The notes below the pieces were generated by a model. It searched no databases and was not told where the DNA came from. It saw only the letters and a list, made by a program, of their open reading frames with translations. From Streptomyces sp. HUAS MG91 (GTDB taxonomy: Bacteria; Actinomycetota; Actinomycetes; Streptomycetales; Streptomycetaceae), in contig NZ_CP159534.1 in NCBI RefSeq assembly GCF_040529335.1, forward strand, positions 2,232,001 through 2,296,000: 64,000 bases of DNA, written 5' to 3'. Every line of letters starts with the position of its first letter. Position 1 is the first letter of the stretch. The position numbers and the translations under genes are program-made. Positions 12,843 through 20,952 of the stretch are shown here, piece by piece.

Positions 12843-13925
12843 ATGAGCGTCAGCGTCGACCCGGACCCTTCGGCCCGCAGGCTGCGCACGGTCCCGCAGC
12901 CCCCTCCCCCGGCCCCGATCTCGCTGCGCGACCGCGCTCGCGGCGCGCTCCTCGGACTCGCCGTCGGGGACGCGCTCGGCGCCCCCGCGGAGAACATGAA
13001 GCCGTCCCAGATCCGCGAACGCTGGGGCCGCATCGAGGGGTTCGTGTCGGAGAACCCGGCCGGCACGGACGACACCGAGTACGCGATCTTCTCCGGGCTG
13101 CTGCTCGCCGAGCACGGCGCCGGGCTGACGGTCGAGCACGTCGAGCGGGCCTGGCACACCTGGATCGCGGACCGCGACGAGGGCCCGTTCCGGGGCGCCG
13201 GGTTCAGTGAGCGCGGCACCCTGGAGAACCTGCGCCGGGGGCTCGCCGCGCCGATCTCCGCCCAGCACCGGCACGCCTGGAGCGACGGCCTCGCCATGCG
13301 CGCCGCGCCCTTCGGGGTGTACGCGGCCGGGCGCCCCGCCGAAGCGGCCCGGCTCGTGGCGATCGACGGCACGGTGTCGCACGACGGCGAGGGCATCCTC
13401 GGGGGCCGGGCCGTGGCGGCGGGGGTGGCGGCCGCCATGGTCAGCCACAGCCCCGAGGCCGTGGTGCAGGCGGCGCTCTCGGTGGTCCCCGACGACTCCT
13501 GGACCGCGCGGTCGCTGCACCGTGCGGTGTCGGCGGCGCGGCGGGCCCGGCGCGATCCCGAGGGCACCCAGCTCTCCATGGAGCGGGCGGTGCGCAAGGC
13601 GGTCGTCATCGGCGGGTACCCGTGGACGGACCTGGCGCCCGAGGCCGTCGGGCTGGCGTTCGGGGCGTTCGCGGTGGCCAGGGGCGACTTCCGGGAGTCG
13701 GTCCTGACCGCGGTGAACATGGGCCGCGACGCGGACACCACCGCGGCGGTGGCCGGGGCGTTGGCCGGGGCCCTGCGCGGGGAGGGGTCGATTCCGGGCG
13801 TCTGGTCCTCCGCGATCGGTCCCGTTCGCGGCAGTTGTCTGCCCTCCATGGCGGGCCGGCACATCCTGGACGTCGCCGACGAGCTGACTCCGCCCCCACC
13901 GGACCACGCCGGCGCGGTGGCCTGA
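12843..13925 (+). CDS. ADP-ribosylglycohydrolase family protein 1
   Basis: 360 residues, all-helical DraG/ARH fold. These enzymes use two metal ions to cleave N- or O-glycosidic bonds to ADP-ribose; some relatives act on other ribosides or are structural (J1-crystallin). Three metal-site motifs are intact: GDALGAP near 42-48, TDDTE near 75-79 and GRDADTTAAVAGAL near 295. A proline-rich N-terminus of about 26 residues precedes the domain. The start ATG at 12843 has a weak ribosome binding site. First of four family members in a row and immediately downstream of an ABC importer, so it likely acts on an imported small molecule rather than on a modified protein (inference). Confidence 0.9.
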   Translation: MSVSVDPDPSARRLRTVPQPPPPAPISLRDRARGALLGLAVGDALGAPAENMKPSQIRERWGRIEGFVSENPAGTDDTEYAIFSGLLLAEHGAGLTVEHVERAWHTWIADRDEGPFRGAGFSERGTLENLRRGLAAPISAQHRHAWSDGLAMRAAPFGVYAAGRPAEAARLVAIDGTVSHDGEGILGGRAVAAGVAAAMVSHSPEAVVQAALSVVPDDSWTARSLHRAVSAARRARRDPEGTQLSMERAVRKAVVIGGYPWTDLAPEAVGLAFGAFAVARGDFRESVLTAVNMGRDADTTAAVAGALAGALRGEGSIPGVWSSAIGPVRGSCLPSMAGRHILDVADELTPPPPDHAGAVA

Positions 13926-13982
13926 TGCCCCCTGAAGGCCTGCGCCGCACGCGCCTTCCCCTCGAAGCCCACCCTCCGCACA

Positions 13983-14055
13983 GCGCCCCTGGGCGAGCGG
14001 AGCTCGCTCCCAGGGGCGCGGGGAACCGCGCGAGAAGCCCCACCGGCCGTCAGCC
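13983..14055 (+). repeat. Intergenic GC-rich repeat with hairpin (tail type B)
   Basis: A long imperfect hairpin at 13983-14019 (GCGCCCCTGGG pairing with its complement) runs into the repeat core at 14011 and the tail that ends in CCACCGGCCGTCAGCC. The same element recurs at 19.9, 34.8 and 59.9 kb in this window. It lies inside the ADP-ribosylglycohydrolase operon, between family members 1 and 2. Confidence 0.85.
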
Positions 14056-14066
14056 GACGTACGACC

Positions 14067-14098
14067 CAGGGGCGCGGGGAACTGCGCGACCAGCCACG
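14067..14098 (+). repeat. Intergenic GC-rich repeat (tail type A)
   Basis: A second copy of the core CAGGGGCGCGGGGAACTGCG, followed by the other tail, CGACCAGCCACGAC. It sits 11 bases after the previous copy in the same orientation, so the two tail types occur as a pair here. Confidence 0.85.
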
Positions 14099-14139
14099 AC
14101 GCGACCCGCACCCGGCAACGAACCCCGAAAGGCCACCCC

Positions 14140-15303
14140 ATGACAAGCCCCGCCCGCATCGAGGGCCTCCTCCTCGGCATCGCAGCCGGCGACGCGGCAG
14201 GCTGGCCGTCGGGACGACACCGCGCGGCCCGCCTCCCCGACTGGACCCGCCGCCTCACCCGCGAACTGGACACCTTCGCGGAGCAGAACGCCACGACGAC
14301 GCTCCCCGTCCCCATCGCCCTGAACCAGCCCCCCGAACCCCTCCGCCTCGGCCCCTCCGACGACGCCGAATGGGCGGCGTTCACGGCCCGGGCCGTCCTC
14401 GCCGCCCACGCCGACGGCCTCGGCGACCTGCCCCCCGACCAGAGGGTGCGCTCCGCGCTCTCCCTGGCCTGGAACGCCCTCGCGGACGAGATCGCGGCGG
14501 CCGCCGCCCGCGCCGACGAGATCGAGTCGGCCAAGATCCCGCTGCGCGCCCGCATCTCGGTGCGCGCGGGCCTCGGCAACCTCGCCGCGGGCCTGCGCCC
14601 GCCCGCCACCGGCCACGACAACCCGCACTACTTCGACGACGCGGCCTGCGTCCGGGCCGCCGTCCTCGCCGTGGTCCACCCGGGCGAGCCCGAACGGGCC
14701 GCGGACCTGGCCGAGTTCGACGCCCGCTACACCCAGGACGGCGACGGCGTGCACGGCGCCCGCGCGATGGCGGCCGCCGTCTCCGCGGCGCTCGGCGGAG
14801 AACTCGTCGACGCCTGCGTGGACGCGGCGCTGGCCCAGCTCCCCGAGGGCACCGAGATCCACCGCAACGCACACCGGGCCGTCGAGCTCGGCCGCGCCGC
14901 GGCCGCCGCCCGCCCGGGCCTGCCCGGTAACGCGTTCGCGCTGGTCCCGGTCCTGGAGCACGAGATCGTCGACCACGTCTACAGCTACGGCATCGCGGCC
15001 GCGGAGACCGTCCCGGTCGCCCTCGCGGTGGCGACGGCCGCCGCGGGCGCGGTCTCCGAGGCGGTGCCCACCGCGGCCTGCCTCTCCCGCGTCGCGGACA
15101 GCGCACCCGCCCTGGCCGGCGCCCTCACCGGCGCGGTCGGCGGCGCCGACGCCCTCCCGGACAGCTGGCGCGACGCCTGCCGCACCCTCGCCGGCTGCGC
15201 CCTGCCGGCCCTGGCCGGCACCGACCTCACCCACCTCGCGGCCCGCCTGGCCGACAACACGCCTCACTCCATCTCCCGTACCGCAGAAGGAACTCCGGCA
15301 TGA
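14140..15303 (+). CDS. ADP-ribosylglycohydrolase family protein 2, degenerate metal site
   Basis: 387 residues; the start at 14140 follows GAAAGG. The fold is recognisable from GIAAGDAAGWPSG (GDAAG at 17-21) and the C-terminal APALAGALTGAVGGADALPDSW. Two of the three metal-site motifs are changed: the usual DDT is SDDAE near 72-76, and the usual GRDxDT is SRVADS near 315-320, so the first Asp is Val. The family uses these residues to hold the two metal ions, so this copy may have lost hydrolase activity, bind one metal, or act on a different bond. The next gene overlaps by ATGA. Confidence 0.82.
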   Translation: MTSPARIEGLLLGIAAGDAAGWPSGRHRAARLPDWTRRLTRELDTFAEQNATTTLPVPIALNQPPEPLRLGPSDDAEWAAFTARAVLAAHADGLGDLPPDQRVRSALSLAWNALADEIAAAAARADEIESAKIPLRARISVRAGLGNLAAGLRPPATGHDNPHYFDDAACVRAAVLAVVHPGEPERAADLAEFDARYTQDGDGVHGARAMAAAVSAALGGELVDACVDAALAQLPEGTEIHRNAHRAVELGRAAAAARPGLPGNAFALVPVLEHEIVDHVYSYGIAAAETVPVALAVATAAAGAVSEAVPTAACLSRVADSAPALAGALTGAVGGADALPDSWRDACRTLAGCALPALAGTDLTHLAARLADNTPHSISRTAEGTPA

Positions 15304-16460
15304 GCAACGCCCCCTCCCTCCCGTCCCTGGAAGACCGCACCACCGGCGCCCTGGTCGGCGCGGCCGTGGGCGACGCGCTCGGCGGCCCCGTCGAGGGCTG
15401 GACCCCCGAGGCGATCGCGGAGCGGCACAACGGCCGGGTCCGCGGCATCGTCGAGCCGTTCTACAAGGACGACTGGAAGACGGCCCGGCCCATCGCCCCG
15501 TACCACAAGGGCGACGGGCACGTCACCGACGACACCCTGATGACGCACGCGCTGATCCGCGTGTACGAGAAGGTCCGCGACCACCTCGACGCGTACGCCG
15601 TCGCCGACCACCTGGTCCCCGACCTGATCGGCACACCCCGCTGGATCCCCGAGCTGGAGGCGGAGGCCCTGCCGCTGCAGCGCATCTTCCTCGCGGAGAA
15701 GTGGATCGTGGCCCGGATCCACTACGGGCACGTGGACCCCCGCGAGGCGGGCGTCGGCAACATCGTGAACTGCGGCGCCGCGATGTACATGGCGCCGGTC
15801 GGCGCGGTCAACGCGGGCAACCCGCTGAAGGCGTACGAAGAGGCGCTGGACGTGGCGGGCGCCCACCAGAGCAGTTACGGCCGCGAGGCCGCGGGCGTCT
15901 TCGCGGCGGCCGTCGCCGCCGCGTACCGGCCGGGCGCGACGCCCGAGTCGGTCGTCGAGGAAACCCTGAAGCTGGCCAAGGACGGCACCCGGTCCGCGAT
16001 CGAGGCCGTCTGCGAAGTAGGCGCCCGCTACGACGACTTCGAGGACGCGCTCGCCCCGCTGCGGGAGGCCGTGGCCCCCTTCGACACCGTCGGCCCCGAG
16101 TACCGCAAGCCGTCGCTCGGCGCCCGCCGCCCCTCCCGGCTGCACGCCATCGAGGAGCTTCCGGTGGCGCTCGGCATGCTGCTCGTCGGCCGCGGCGACT
16201 TCCGGCAGACCGTCCTCGGCTCGGTCAACTACGGCCGCGACTGCGACTCGATCGCCACGATGAGCGGCGCGATCGTCGGCGCCCTGTACGGGGAGCAGGC
16301 CGTCCCCAAGGAGTGGAGCACCGAGATCGCGCGGGCCAGCAAGCTCGACCTGCACACCCCGGCGGCGTCCCTCGCGCAGGTCACCCGCGAGGTGCACGCC
16401 CGCGACCTGGAGCGCCGCCGCGCCCACGAGGCCGCGTTCGCGACGATCGCGGGCCTGTGA
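15300..16460 (+). CDS. ADP-ribosylglycohydrolase family protein 3
   Basis: 386 residues with intact family motifs: GDALGGPVEGW at 24 onward, VTDDT near 75-79 and YGRDCDSIATMSGAIVGALYG near 310-327. The region EPFYKDDWKTARPIAPYHKGDGHV and the long middle part WIVARIHYGHVDPREAGVGNIVNCG differ from members 1 and 2, so substrate preference probably differs. It overlaps genes on both sides (ATGA upstream, TGATG downstream), indicating coupled translation. Confidence 0.9.
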   Translation: MSNAPSLPSLEDRTTGALVGAAVGDALGGPVEGWTPEAIAERHNGRVRGIVEPFYKDDWKTARPIAPYHKGDGHVTDDTLMTHALIRVYEKVRDHLDAYAVADHLVPDLIGTPRWIPELEAEALPLQRIFLAEKWIVARIHYGHVDPREAGVGNIVNCGAAMYMAPVGAVNAGNPLKAYEEALDVAGAHQSSYGREAAGVFAAAVAAAYRPGATPESVVEETLKLAKDGTRSAIEAVCEVGARYDDFEDALAPLREAVAPFDTVGPEYRKPSLGARRPSRLHAIEELPVALGMLLVGRGDFRQTVLGSVNYGRDCDSIATMSGAIVGALYGEQAVPKEWSTEIARASKLDLHTPAASLAQVTREVHARDLERRRAHEAAFATIAGL

Positions 16461-17830
16461 TGCTGCGACTGACCTGGGTCCAGCCCGAGGACCTGATCGG
16501 GCACGAACTGCGCCAGGCGGCCCAGGACGGCCGGGACGCCTCCGGTGCCGAACGGCGCTGGGTGGCGGCGGGCGGCCATCTCGCCCCGGACCGGGCGGGC
16601 GCCTCCGCGACCCCGGCCACACCCGAACTCCGCGCGCTGGCAGAGGAGTTGCTGGACGAGCTGGCGGCCGAGCCGTCCCCGCTCGCGGCGACGGAACCGG
16701 CGGAGTACCGGGCCCCCTTGCCCCCCGCCCCGGCGCCCGCGCCCGCGCCCGCAGATCCCGATACCGAGCTGCGCCGGCTGCACGCCGCGTGGCTCGGCAG
16801 GGCGGCCGGCTGCCTGCTGGGCAAGCCCGTCGAGAAGCTGACCCTGACCGGCATCCGGGCGATCGCCCGGTCCACGGGGAACTGGCCCCTGACGAGCTGG
16901 TTCACAGAAGTGGGCCTGGACCCGGAGATCGCCCGGGAGCACCCCTGGAACCGCCGCTCGCGCCCCACCTCCCTCGCCGAGAACATCGACGGCATGCCGG
17001 AGGACGACGACCTCAACTACCCGCTGCTCGGCCTGCTCCTGATCCAGCGTCACGGGCACGACTTCAGCACCGAGGACGTGGCGAAGCTGTGGCTGGACGA
17101 ACTCCCCGCGGGCCGCACCTTCACCGCCGAGCGCGTCGCCTACCGCAACCTCCTCGCCGGTCTGGAGCCGCCGCACACGGCGACGTACCGCAATCCGTTC
17201 CGCGAGTGGATCGGCGCCCAGATCCGGGCCGACGTCTTCGGCTGGACGAACCCGGGCGACCCGGCCCGCGCCGCCGAACTCGCCCACCGCGACGCCTCGT
17301 TGACGCACACCGCCAACGGCGTCTACGGCGAGATGTTCGTGGCGGCCGCGATCGCCCACGCGGCGGGCCCCGCCCCCACCACGGTCCACGAGACCCTCAC
17401 CGCGGCCCTCGCCCACATCCCGCCCCAGTCCCGCTACGCCCAGGCGATCCGGTTCGGCATCGACACGGCCGCCGCCGAACCCACCGGCACCCCCGAGGCG
17501 TTCGAGCAGGTCGTGGACGCCCTGCACCAGCGCTACGGCGACCACCACTGGGTCCACGTCCTGCCCAACGCCGCGCTGCTGGCCGCGGCCCTCACCCACG
17601 CCGACGGCGACTTCGCGGGCTCCGTCTGCCGCGCGGTGTCGGGCGGCTGGGACACCGACTCCAACGGCGCCACGGCCGGCTCGATCGCGGGTCTGCTCGC
17701 GGGCGACCCGGACGTGCTGCCCTCGTCCTGGACAGCACCGCTGAAGAACCGGCTCGCCACCACGGTCGCCGGTTTCGACGGCATCGGCTTCGACGAACTG
17801 GCCCGGCTCACTCTGGAGGCCCGCGCATGA
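16460..17830 (+). CDS. ADP-ribosylglycohydrolase family protein 4 with N-terminal extension
   Basis: 456 residues. The first 100 or so residues are an extra region that starts MLRLTWVQPEDLIGHELRQA and ends in a proline/alanine-rich linker (88-99). The family domain follows: WLGRAAGCLLGKPVEKL near 111-127, MPEDDDLNYPLLGLL near 177-191, and the final metal motif GGWDTDSNGATAGSIAGL near 395-412. The first motif has GKPVE in place of GDALG, a variant seen in some family members. The start is the ATG overlapping the previous stop (TGATG), and the gene runs into the CoA-transferase gene by ATGA. Confidence 0.88.
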   Translation: MLRLTWVQPEDLIGHELRQAAQDGRDASGAERRWVAAGGHLAPDRAGASATPATPELRALAEELLDELAAEPSPLAATEPAEYRAPLPPAPAPAPAPADPDTELRRLHAAWLGRAAGCLLGKPVEKLTLTGIRAIARSTGNWPLTSWFTEVGLDPEIAREHPWNRRSRPTSLAENIDGMPEDDDLNYPLLGLLLIQRHGHDFSTEDVAKLWLDELPAGRTFTAERVAYRNLLAGLEPPHTATYRNPFREWIGAQIRADVFGWTNPGDPARAAELAHRDASLTHTANGVYGEMFVAAAIAHAAGPAPTTVHETLTAALAHIPPQSRYAQAIRFGIDTAAAEPTGTPEAFEQVVDALHQRYGDHHWVHVLPNAALLAAALTHADGDFAGSVCRAVSGGWDTDSNGATAGSIAGLLAGDPDVLPSSWTAPLKNRLATTVAGFDGIGFDELARLTLEARA

Positions 17831-19038
17831 CGACCCCGCGACAGCACACCGCCGACGGCCCGCTGACCGGGCTGAAGGTCCTCGACCTGGCCACCCTCTT
17901 CGCCGGTCCGCTCTGCGCGACGATGCTCGGCGACTTCGGCGCCGAGGTCGTCAAGATCGAGCACCCGCGCAAGCCGGACCCCTCGCGCGGCCACGGCCCG
18001 TCCAAGGACGGCGTCGGCCTGTGGTGGAAGACGCTCGGCCGCAACAAGAAGAACCTCACCCTCGACCTCTCCTCCCCCGGCGGCCGCGAGGTCCTGCTCA
18101 GGCTGGTCGCCGAGTCGGACGTCGTCATCGAGAACTTCCGCCCCGGCACCCTGGAGAAGTGGCAGCTGGGCTGGGACGAGCTGAGCGCCGCCAACCCGCG
18201 CCTCGTGCTCGCCCGCGTCACCGGCTTCGGCCAGTTCGGCCCGTACGCGCGCCGCCCCGGATTCGGCACGCTGGCCGAGGCCATGTCCGGCTTCGCCGCG
18301 ATCACCGGCCAGCCGGACGGACCCCCGACGCTGCCCCCGTTCGGCCTCGCCGACTCCATCGCCGCGCTCGCCACCTCGTACGCGGTCATGGCGGCGCTGC
18401 GCGGCCGGGACACCACCGGCCGCGGCCAGGTCGTCGACATGGCGATCATCGAGCCGATGCTGGCGATCCTCGGCCCGCAGGCCACCTGGTACGACCAGCT
18501 CGGCTACGTCCAGCCGCGCACCGGGAACCGCTCCACGAACAACGCGCCCCGCAACACGTACCGCACCAGCGACGACAAGTGGGTCGCGGTCTCCACCTCC
18601 GCCCAGTCGATCGCGGAGCGCGTGATGCGCCTGGTGGGGCGCCCCGAGGTCATCGACGAGGAGTGGTTCGCGACGGGCGCCGGCCGGGCCGCGCACGCGG
18701 ACGAGCTGGACGCCGCGGTCGGCGGCTGGATCGCGGCGCACACCCGCGACGAGGTGGTGACGGCCTTCGAGAAGGCGGAGGCGGCGATCGCGCCGATCAA
18801 CGACATCCGTGACGTGCTCGACGACGAGCAGTACCGGGCCCTGGAGACGGTCACCGAGCTGCCCGACCCGGACCTCGGCACGGTGAAGATGCAGAACGTC
18901 CTCTTCCGCCTCTCCGAGACCCCCGGCGGGATCCGCTGGACGGGCCGCGGGCACGGCGCGGACACCGACGAGATCCTGTCCGGCCTCGGCCTGTCGCAGG
19001 CGGAAGTCGCCGCCCTGCGCGAGGCTGGTGCGGTATGA
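17827..19038 (+). CDS. CaiB/BaiF family (class III) CoA-transferase
   Basis: 403 residues. Family members move CoA between carboxylic acids through an aspartyl thioester. Visible motifs are LTGLKVLDLATLFAGPLCATMLGDFGAEV near 13-41, the family run VVIENFRPGTLEKW near 99-112, and FGLADSIAAL with Asp176 as the likely catalytic residue. The length is normal. It overlaps the hydrolase before it and the CitE-like gene after it (both ATGA). Together with the lyase it suggests that an organic acid is activated to a CoA thioester and then split; the acid itself is not identifiable. Confidence 0.9.
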   Translation: MTTPRQHTADGPLTGLKVLDLATLFAGPLCATMLGDFGAEVVKIEHPRKPDPSRGHGPSKDGVGLWWKTLGRNKKNLTLDLSSPGGREVLLRLVAESDVVIENFRPGTLEKWQLGWDELSAANPRLVLARVTGFGQFGPYARRPGFGTLAEAMSGFAAITGQPDGPPTLPPFGLADSIAALATSYAVMAALRGRDTTGRGQVVDMAIIEPMLAILGPQATWYDQLGYVQPRTGNRSTNNAPRNTYRTSDDKWVAVSTSAQSIAERVMRLVGRPEVIDEEWFATGAGRAAHADELDAAVGGWIAAHTRDEVVTAFEKAEAAIAPINDIRDVLDDEQYRALETVTELPDPDLGTVKMQNVLFRLSETPGGIRWTGRGHGADTDEILSGLGLSQAEVAALREAGAV

Positions 19039-19847
19039 GCACGTTGTACGTCACCTGGCTGTACGTCCCCGGGGACCGCCCCGATGTGGTCGCCAAGGCG
19101 CTGGGCTCCGGCGCCGATGTCGTCCTGGTCGACCTGGAGGACGCGGTCGCCCCCGACCGCAAGGCCTACGCGCTCGACGCGACCGCCGAACTCCTCGCCG
19201 ACAAGCACCCGGTACCGGTGCACGTCCGGGTCAACGCGCTCGACGGACCGCTCGCCGAGCAGGAGGTGCGCCGCCTGACCGGGCTGCCCGGACTGGGCGC
19301 GCTGCGCCTGCCGAAGGTGACCGGCGCGGCAGACCTGACCCGCGTCGCCGACTGGGCGGGTGCGGCGCCGCCGCTGTACGCGCTCCTCGAATCGGCCCTC
19401 GGCATCGAGCACGCCTACGACATCGCGGGCCATCCCGCCGTGCACGGCATCGCGCTCGGTGAGGCCGACCTCCGCGCCGACCTGGGCGTCGCGGACGCGA
19501 CGGGTCTGTCCTGGGTGCGCGGCCGGGCGGTGGTCGCCGCCCGTGCGGCCCGGCTGCCTCCGCCGCCGCAGTCCGTCTACCCGGACATCCGGGACACCGC
19601 GGGCCTGGCCCGCTCCTGCGCCGAGGGGCGTGCGCTCGGTTTCCTGGGGCGCACCGCGATCCATCCGCGGCAGCTGCCGGTGATCGAGGAGGCGTTCCGT
19701 CCGACGGAGGCCGAGGTGGCGGCGGCCCGCGACATCGTCTCCGCGGCGGCCGCCGATGCGGGGGCGCTGGCGCTGGCGGACGGCCGTTTCGTGGACCCCG
19801 CCGTCGTCGCGGGCGCGCACCGGGTCCTCGACCTGGCGGCCCGATGA
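19035..19847 (+). CDS. CitE-like / HpcH-HpaI family CoA-ester lyase
   Basis: 270 residues, TIM-barrel of the citrate lyase beta-subunit/malyl-CoA lyase family. The conserved elements are in order: YVPGDRPDVVAKAL near the start, VVLVDLEDAVAPDRK (about 31-45), VRVNALDG, LLESALGIEHA with the metal-binding Glu, LGEADLRADLG with the second acidic ligand, and TAIHPRQLPVIEEAF. No citrate lyase partners are present, so a stand-alone lyase for a malyl-, citramalyl- or similar CoA ester is more likely than citrate lyase. Last gene of the operon; a hairpin repeat follows directly. Confidence 0.9.
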   Translation: MSTLYVTWLYVPGDRPDVVAKALGSGADVVLVDLEDAVAPDRKAYALDATAELLADKHPVPVHVRVNALDGPLAEQEVRRLTGLPGLGALRLPKVTGAADLTRVADWAGAAPPLYALLESALGIEHAYDIAGHPAVHGIALGEADLRADLGVADATGLSWVRGRAVVAARAARLPPPPQSVYPDIRDTAGLARSCAEGRALGFLGRTAIHPRQLPVIEEAFRPTEAEVAAARDIVSAAAADAGALALADGRFVDPAVVAGAHRVLDLAAR

Positions 19848-19852
19848 CCGAA

Positions 19853-19925
19853 GCGCCCCTGAGCGAGCGAAGCTCGCTTCAGGGGCGCGGGGAACTGCGC
19901 GAGAAGCGGCCACCGGCCGTCAGCC
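19853..19925 (+). repeat. Intergenic GC-rich repeat with hairpin between convergent genes (tail type B)
   Basis: GCGCCCCTGA pairs with its complement near 19880-19888 to form a long hairpin (19853-19888). The repeat core and the tail ending in CCACCGGCCGTCAGCC then run up to the lgt stop. It lies exactly between the convergent operon end (19847) and lgt (19931), a good place for a two-way terminator. Confidence 0.85.
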
Positions 19926-19930
19926 GAAGG

Positions 19931-20884
19931 TCACCCCTTCTTGGCCTCAGCCTCAGTCGCAGGCTCGGCCTCCGCGGAGGCCTCCTTCTCGGCATCCGAC
20001 TTCGGCTCAGAGCCGGAATCCGGCTCGGGCTCACCCTTGTCCAGGTCCACGACGGAGTCGGAGTCCCCGGTGACAGGCTCGACCACCTCTTCGCGCCCGG
20101 GCCGCACCTTCGCCGACACCACCATGTAGACCACGGCGAGCAGGAAGATGAGCATCGCGGTCCAGTCGTTGAGCCGCAGCCCCAGAATGTGGTGCGCGTC
20201 GTCCACGCGCATCCACTCGATCCAGAACCGCCCCACGCAGTACGACGCGACGTACAGCGCGAACGCCCGCCCATGCCCGAGCTTGAACCTGCGGTCGGCC
20301 CAGATGACGAGCAGCGCGACGCCGATGCACCACAGCGACTCGTACAGGAACGTCGGGTGGTAGGTGCCAGGAACCCGGCCGTCGGTGTCGGAGGTGATCT
20401 TCAGTGCCCACGGAAGGTCGGTCGGCTTGCCGTACAGCTCCTGGTTGAACCAGTTGCCCCAGCGGCCGGCGGCCTGGGCCAGCGCGATGCCGGGCGCGAG
20501 GGCGTCGGCCCAGGCCGGGAGCGGGATGCCACGGCGGCGGCAGCCGATCCAGGCGCCGACCGCGCCGAGCGCGATGGCGCCCCAGATGCCGAGGCCGCCC
20601 TCCCAGATCTTGAAGGCGTCCACCCAGTCACGGCCCTCGCTGAAGTACAGCTCGTAGTCCGTGATCACGTGGTAGAGGCGCCCGCCGACCAGGCCGAACG
20701 GCACCGCCCAGACGGCGATGTCGGCAACCGTGCCGGCCCGCCCGCCGCGGGCGATCCAGCGCCTGTTCCCGAGCCAGACGGCCAGGAAGACGCCGATGAT
20801 GATGCAGAACGCGTAGCCGCGCAGCGGGATCGGTCCGAGGTGGACGACCCCGCGCGACGGGCTGGGGATGTAGGCAAGTTCCAT
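19931..20884 (-). CDS. lgt: Prolipoprotein diacylglyceryl transferase
   Basis: 317 residues and seven membrane segments. Lgt attaches diacylglycerol to the lipobox cysteine of lipoproteins. The signature GRWGNWFNQELYGKP is intact, as are IWEGGLGIWG and the GRFWIEWMRVDDAH block near the last helices. The C-terminus carries an acidic, low-complexity cytoplasmic tail of about 50 residues (Glu/Ala/Lys-rich), common in actinobacterial Lgt. It follows the DsbA-like gene with a 68-base gap and probably shares its transcript. Confidence 0.97.
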   Translation of the reverse strand: MELAYIPSPSRGVVHLGPIPLRGYAFCIIIGVFLAVWLGNRRWIARGGRAGTVADIAVWAVPFGLVGGRLYHVITDYELYFSEGRDWVDAFKIWEGGLGIWGAIALGAVGAWIGCRRRGIPLPAWADALAPGIALAQAAGRWGNWFNQELYGKPTDLPWALKITSDTDGRVPGTYHPTFLYESLWCIGVALLVIWADRRFKLGHGRAFALYVASYCVGRFWIEWMRVDDAHHILGLRLNDWTAMLIFLLAVVYMVVSAKVRPGREEVVEPVTGDSDSVVDLDKGEPEPDSGSEPKSDAEKEASAEAEPATEAEAKKG

Positions 20885-20952
20885 GGCAGGGTCGACGCTA
20901 CCGTGCCGGGCCCGGGCCGCGTCCGGCAGCCCGGCAACGGGTCCGTAACGGA

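Noticed and set aside
13926..14139. Short frames encoding repeated VAGRAVPRAP-like peptides here and at 19.9, 34.7, 47.8 and 59.9 kb
   Set aside because: They are translations of the non-coding repeat core, which appears in several frames and both strands.
18021..18812. Frame on the plus strand within the CoA-transferase gene
   Set aside because: Arg/Pro-rich shadow of the real gene in another frame, without family motifs.
19853..19888. Transposon end or integration site suggested by repeat DNA beside the catabolic operon
   Set aside because: The same repeat occurs throughout the window at core genes, no transposase or integrase is present, and no target duplication was found.
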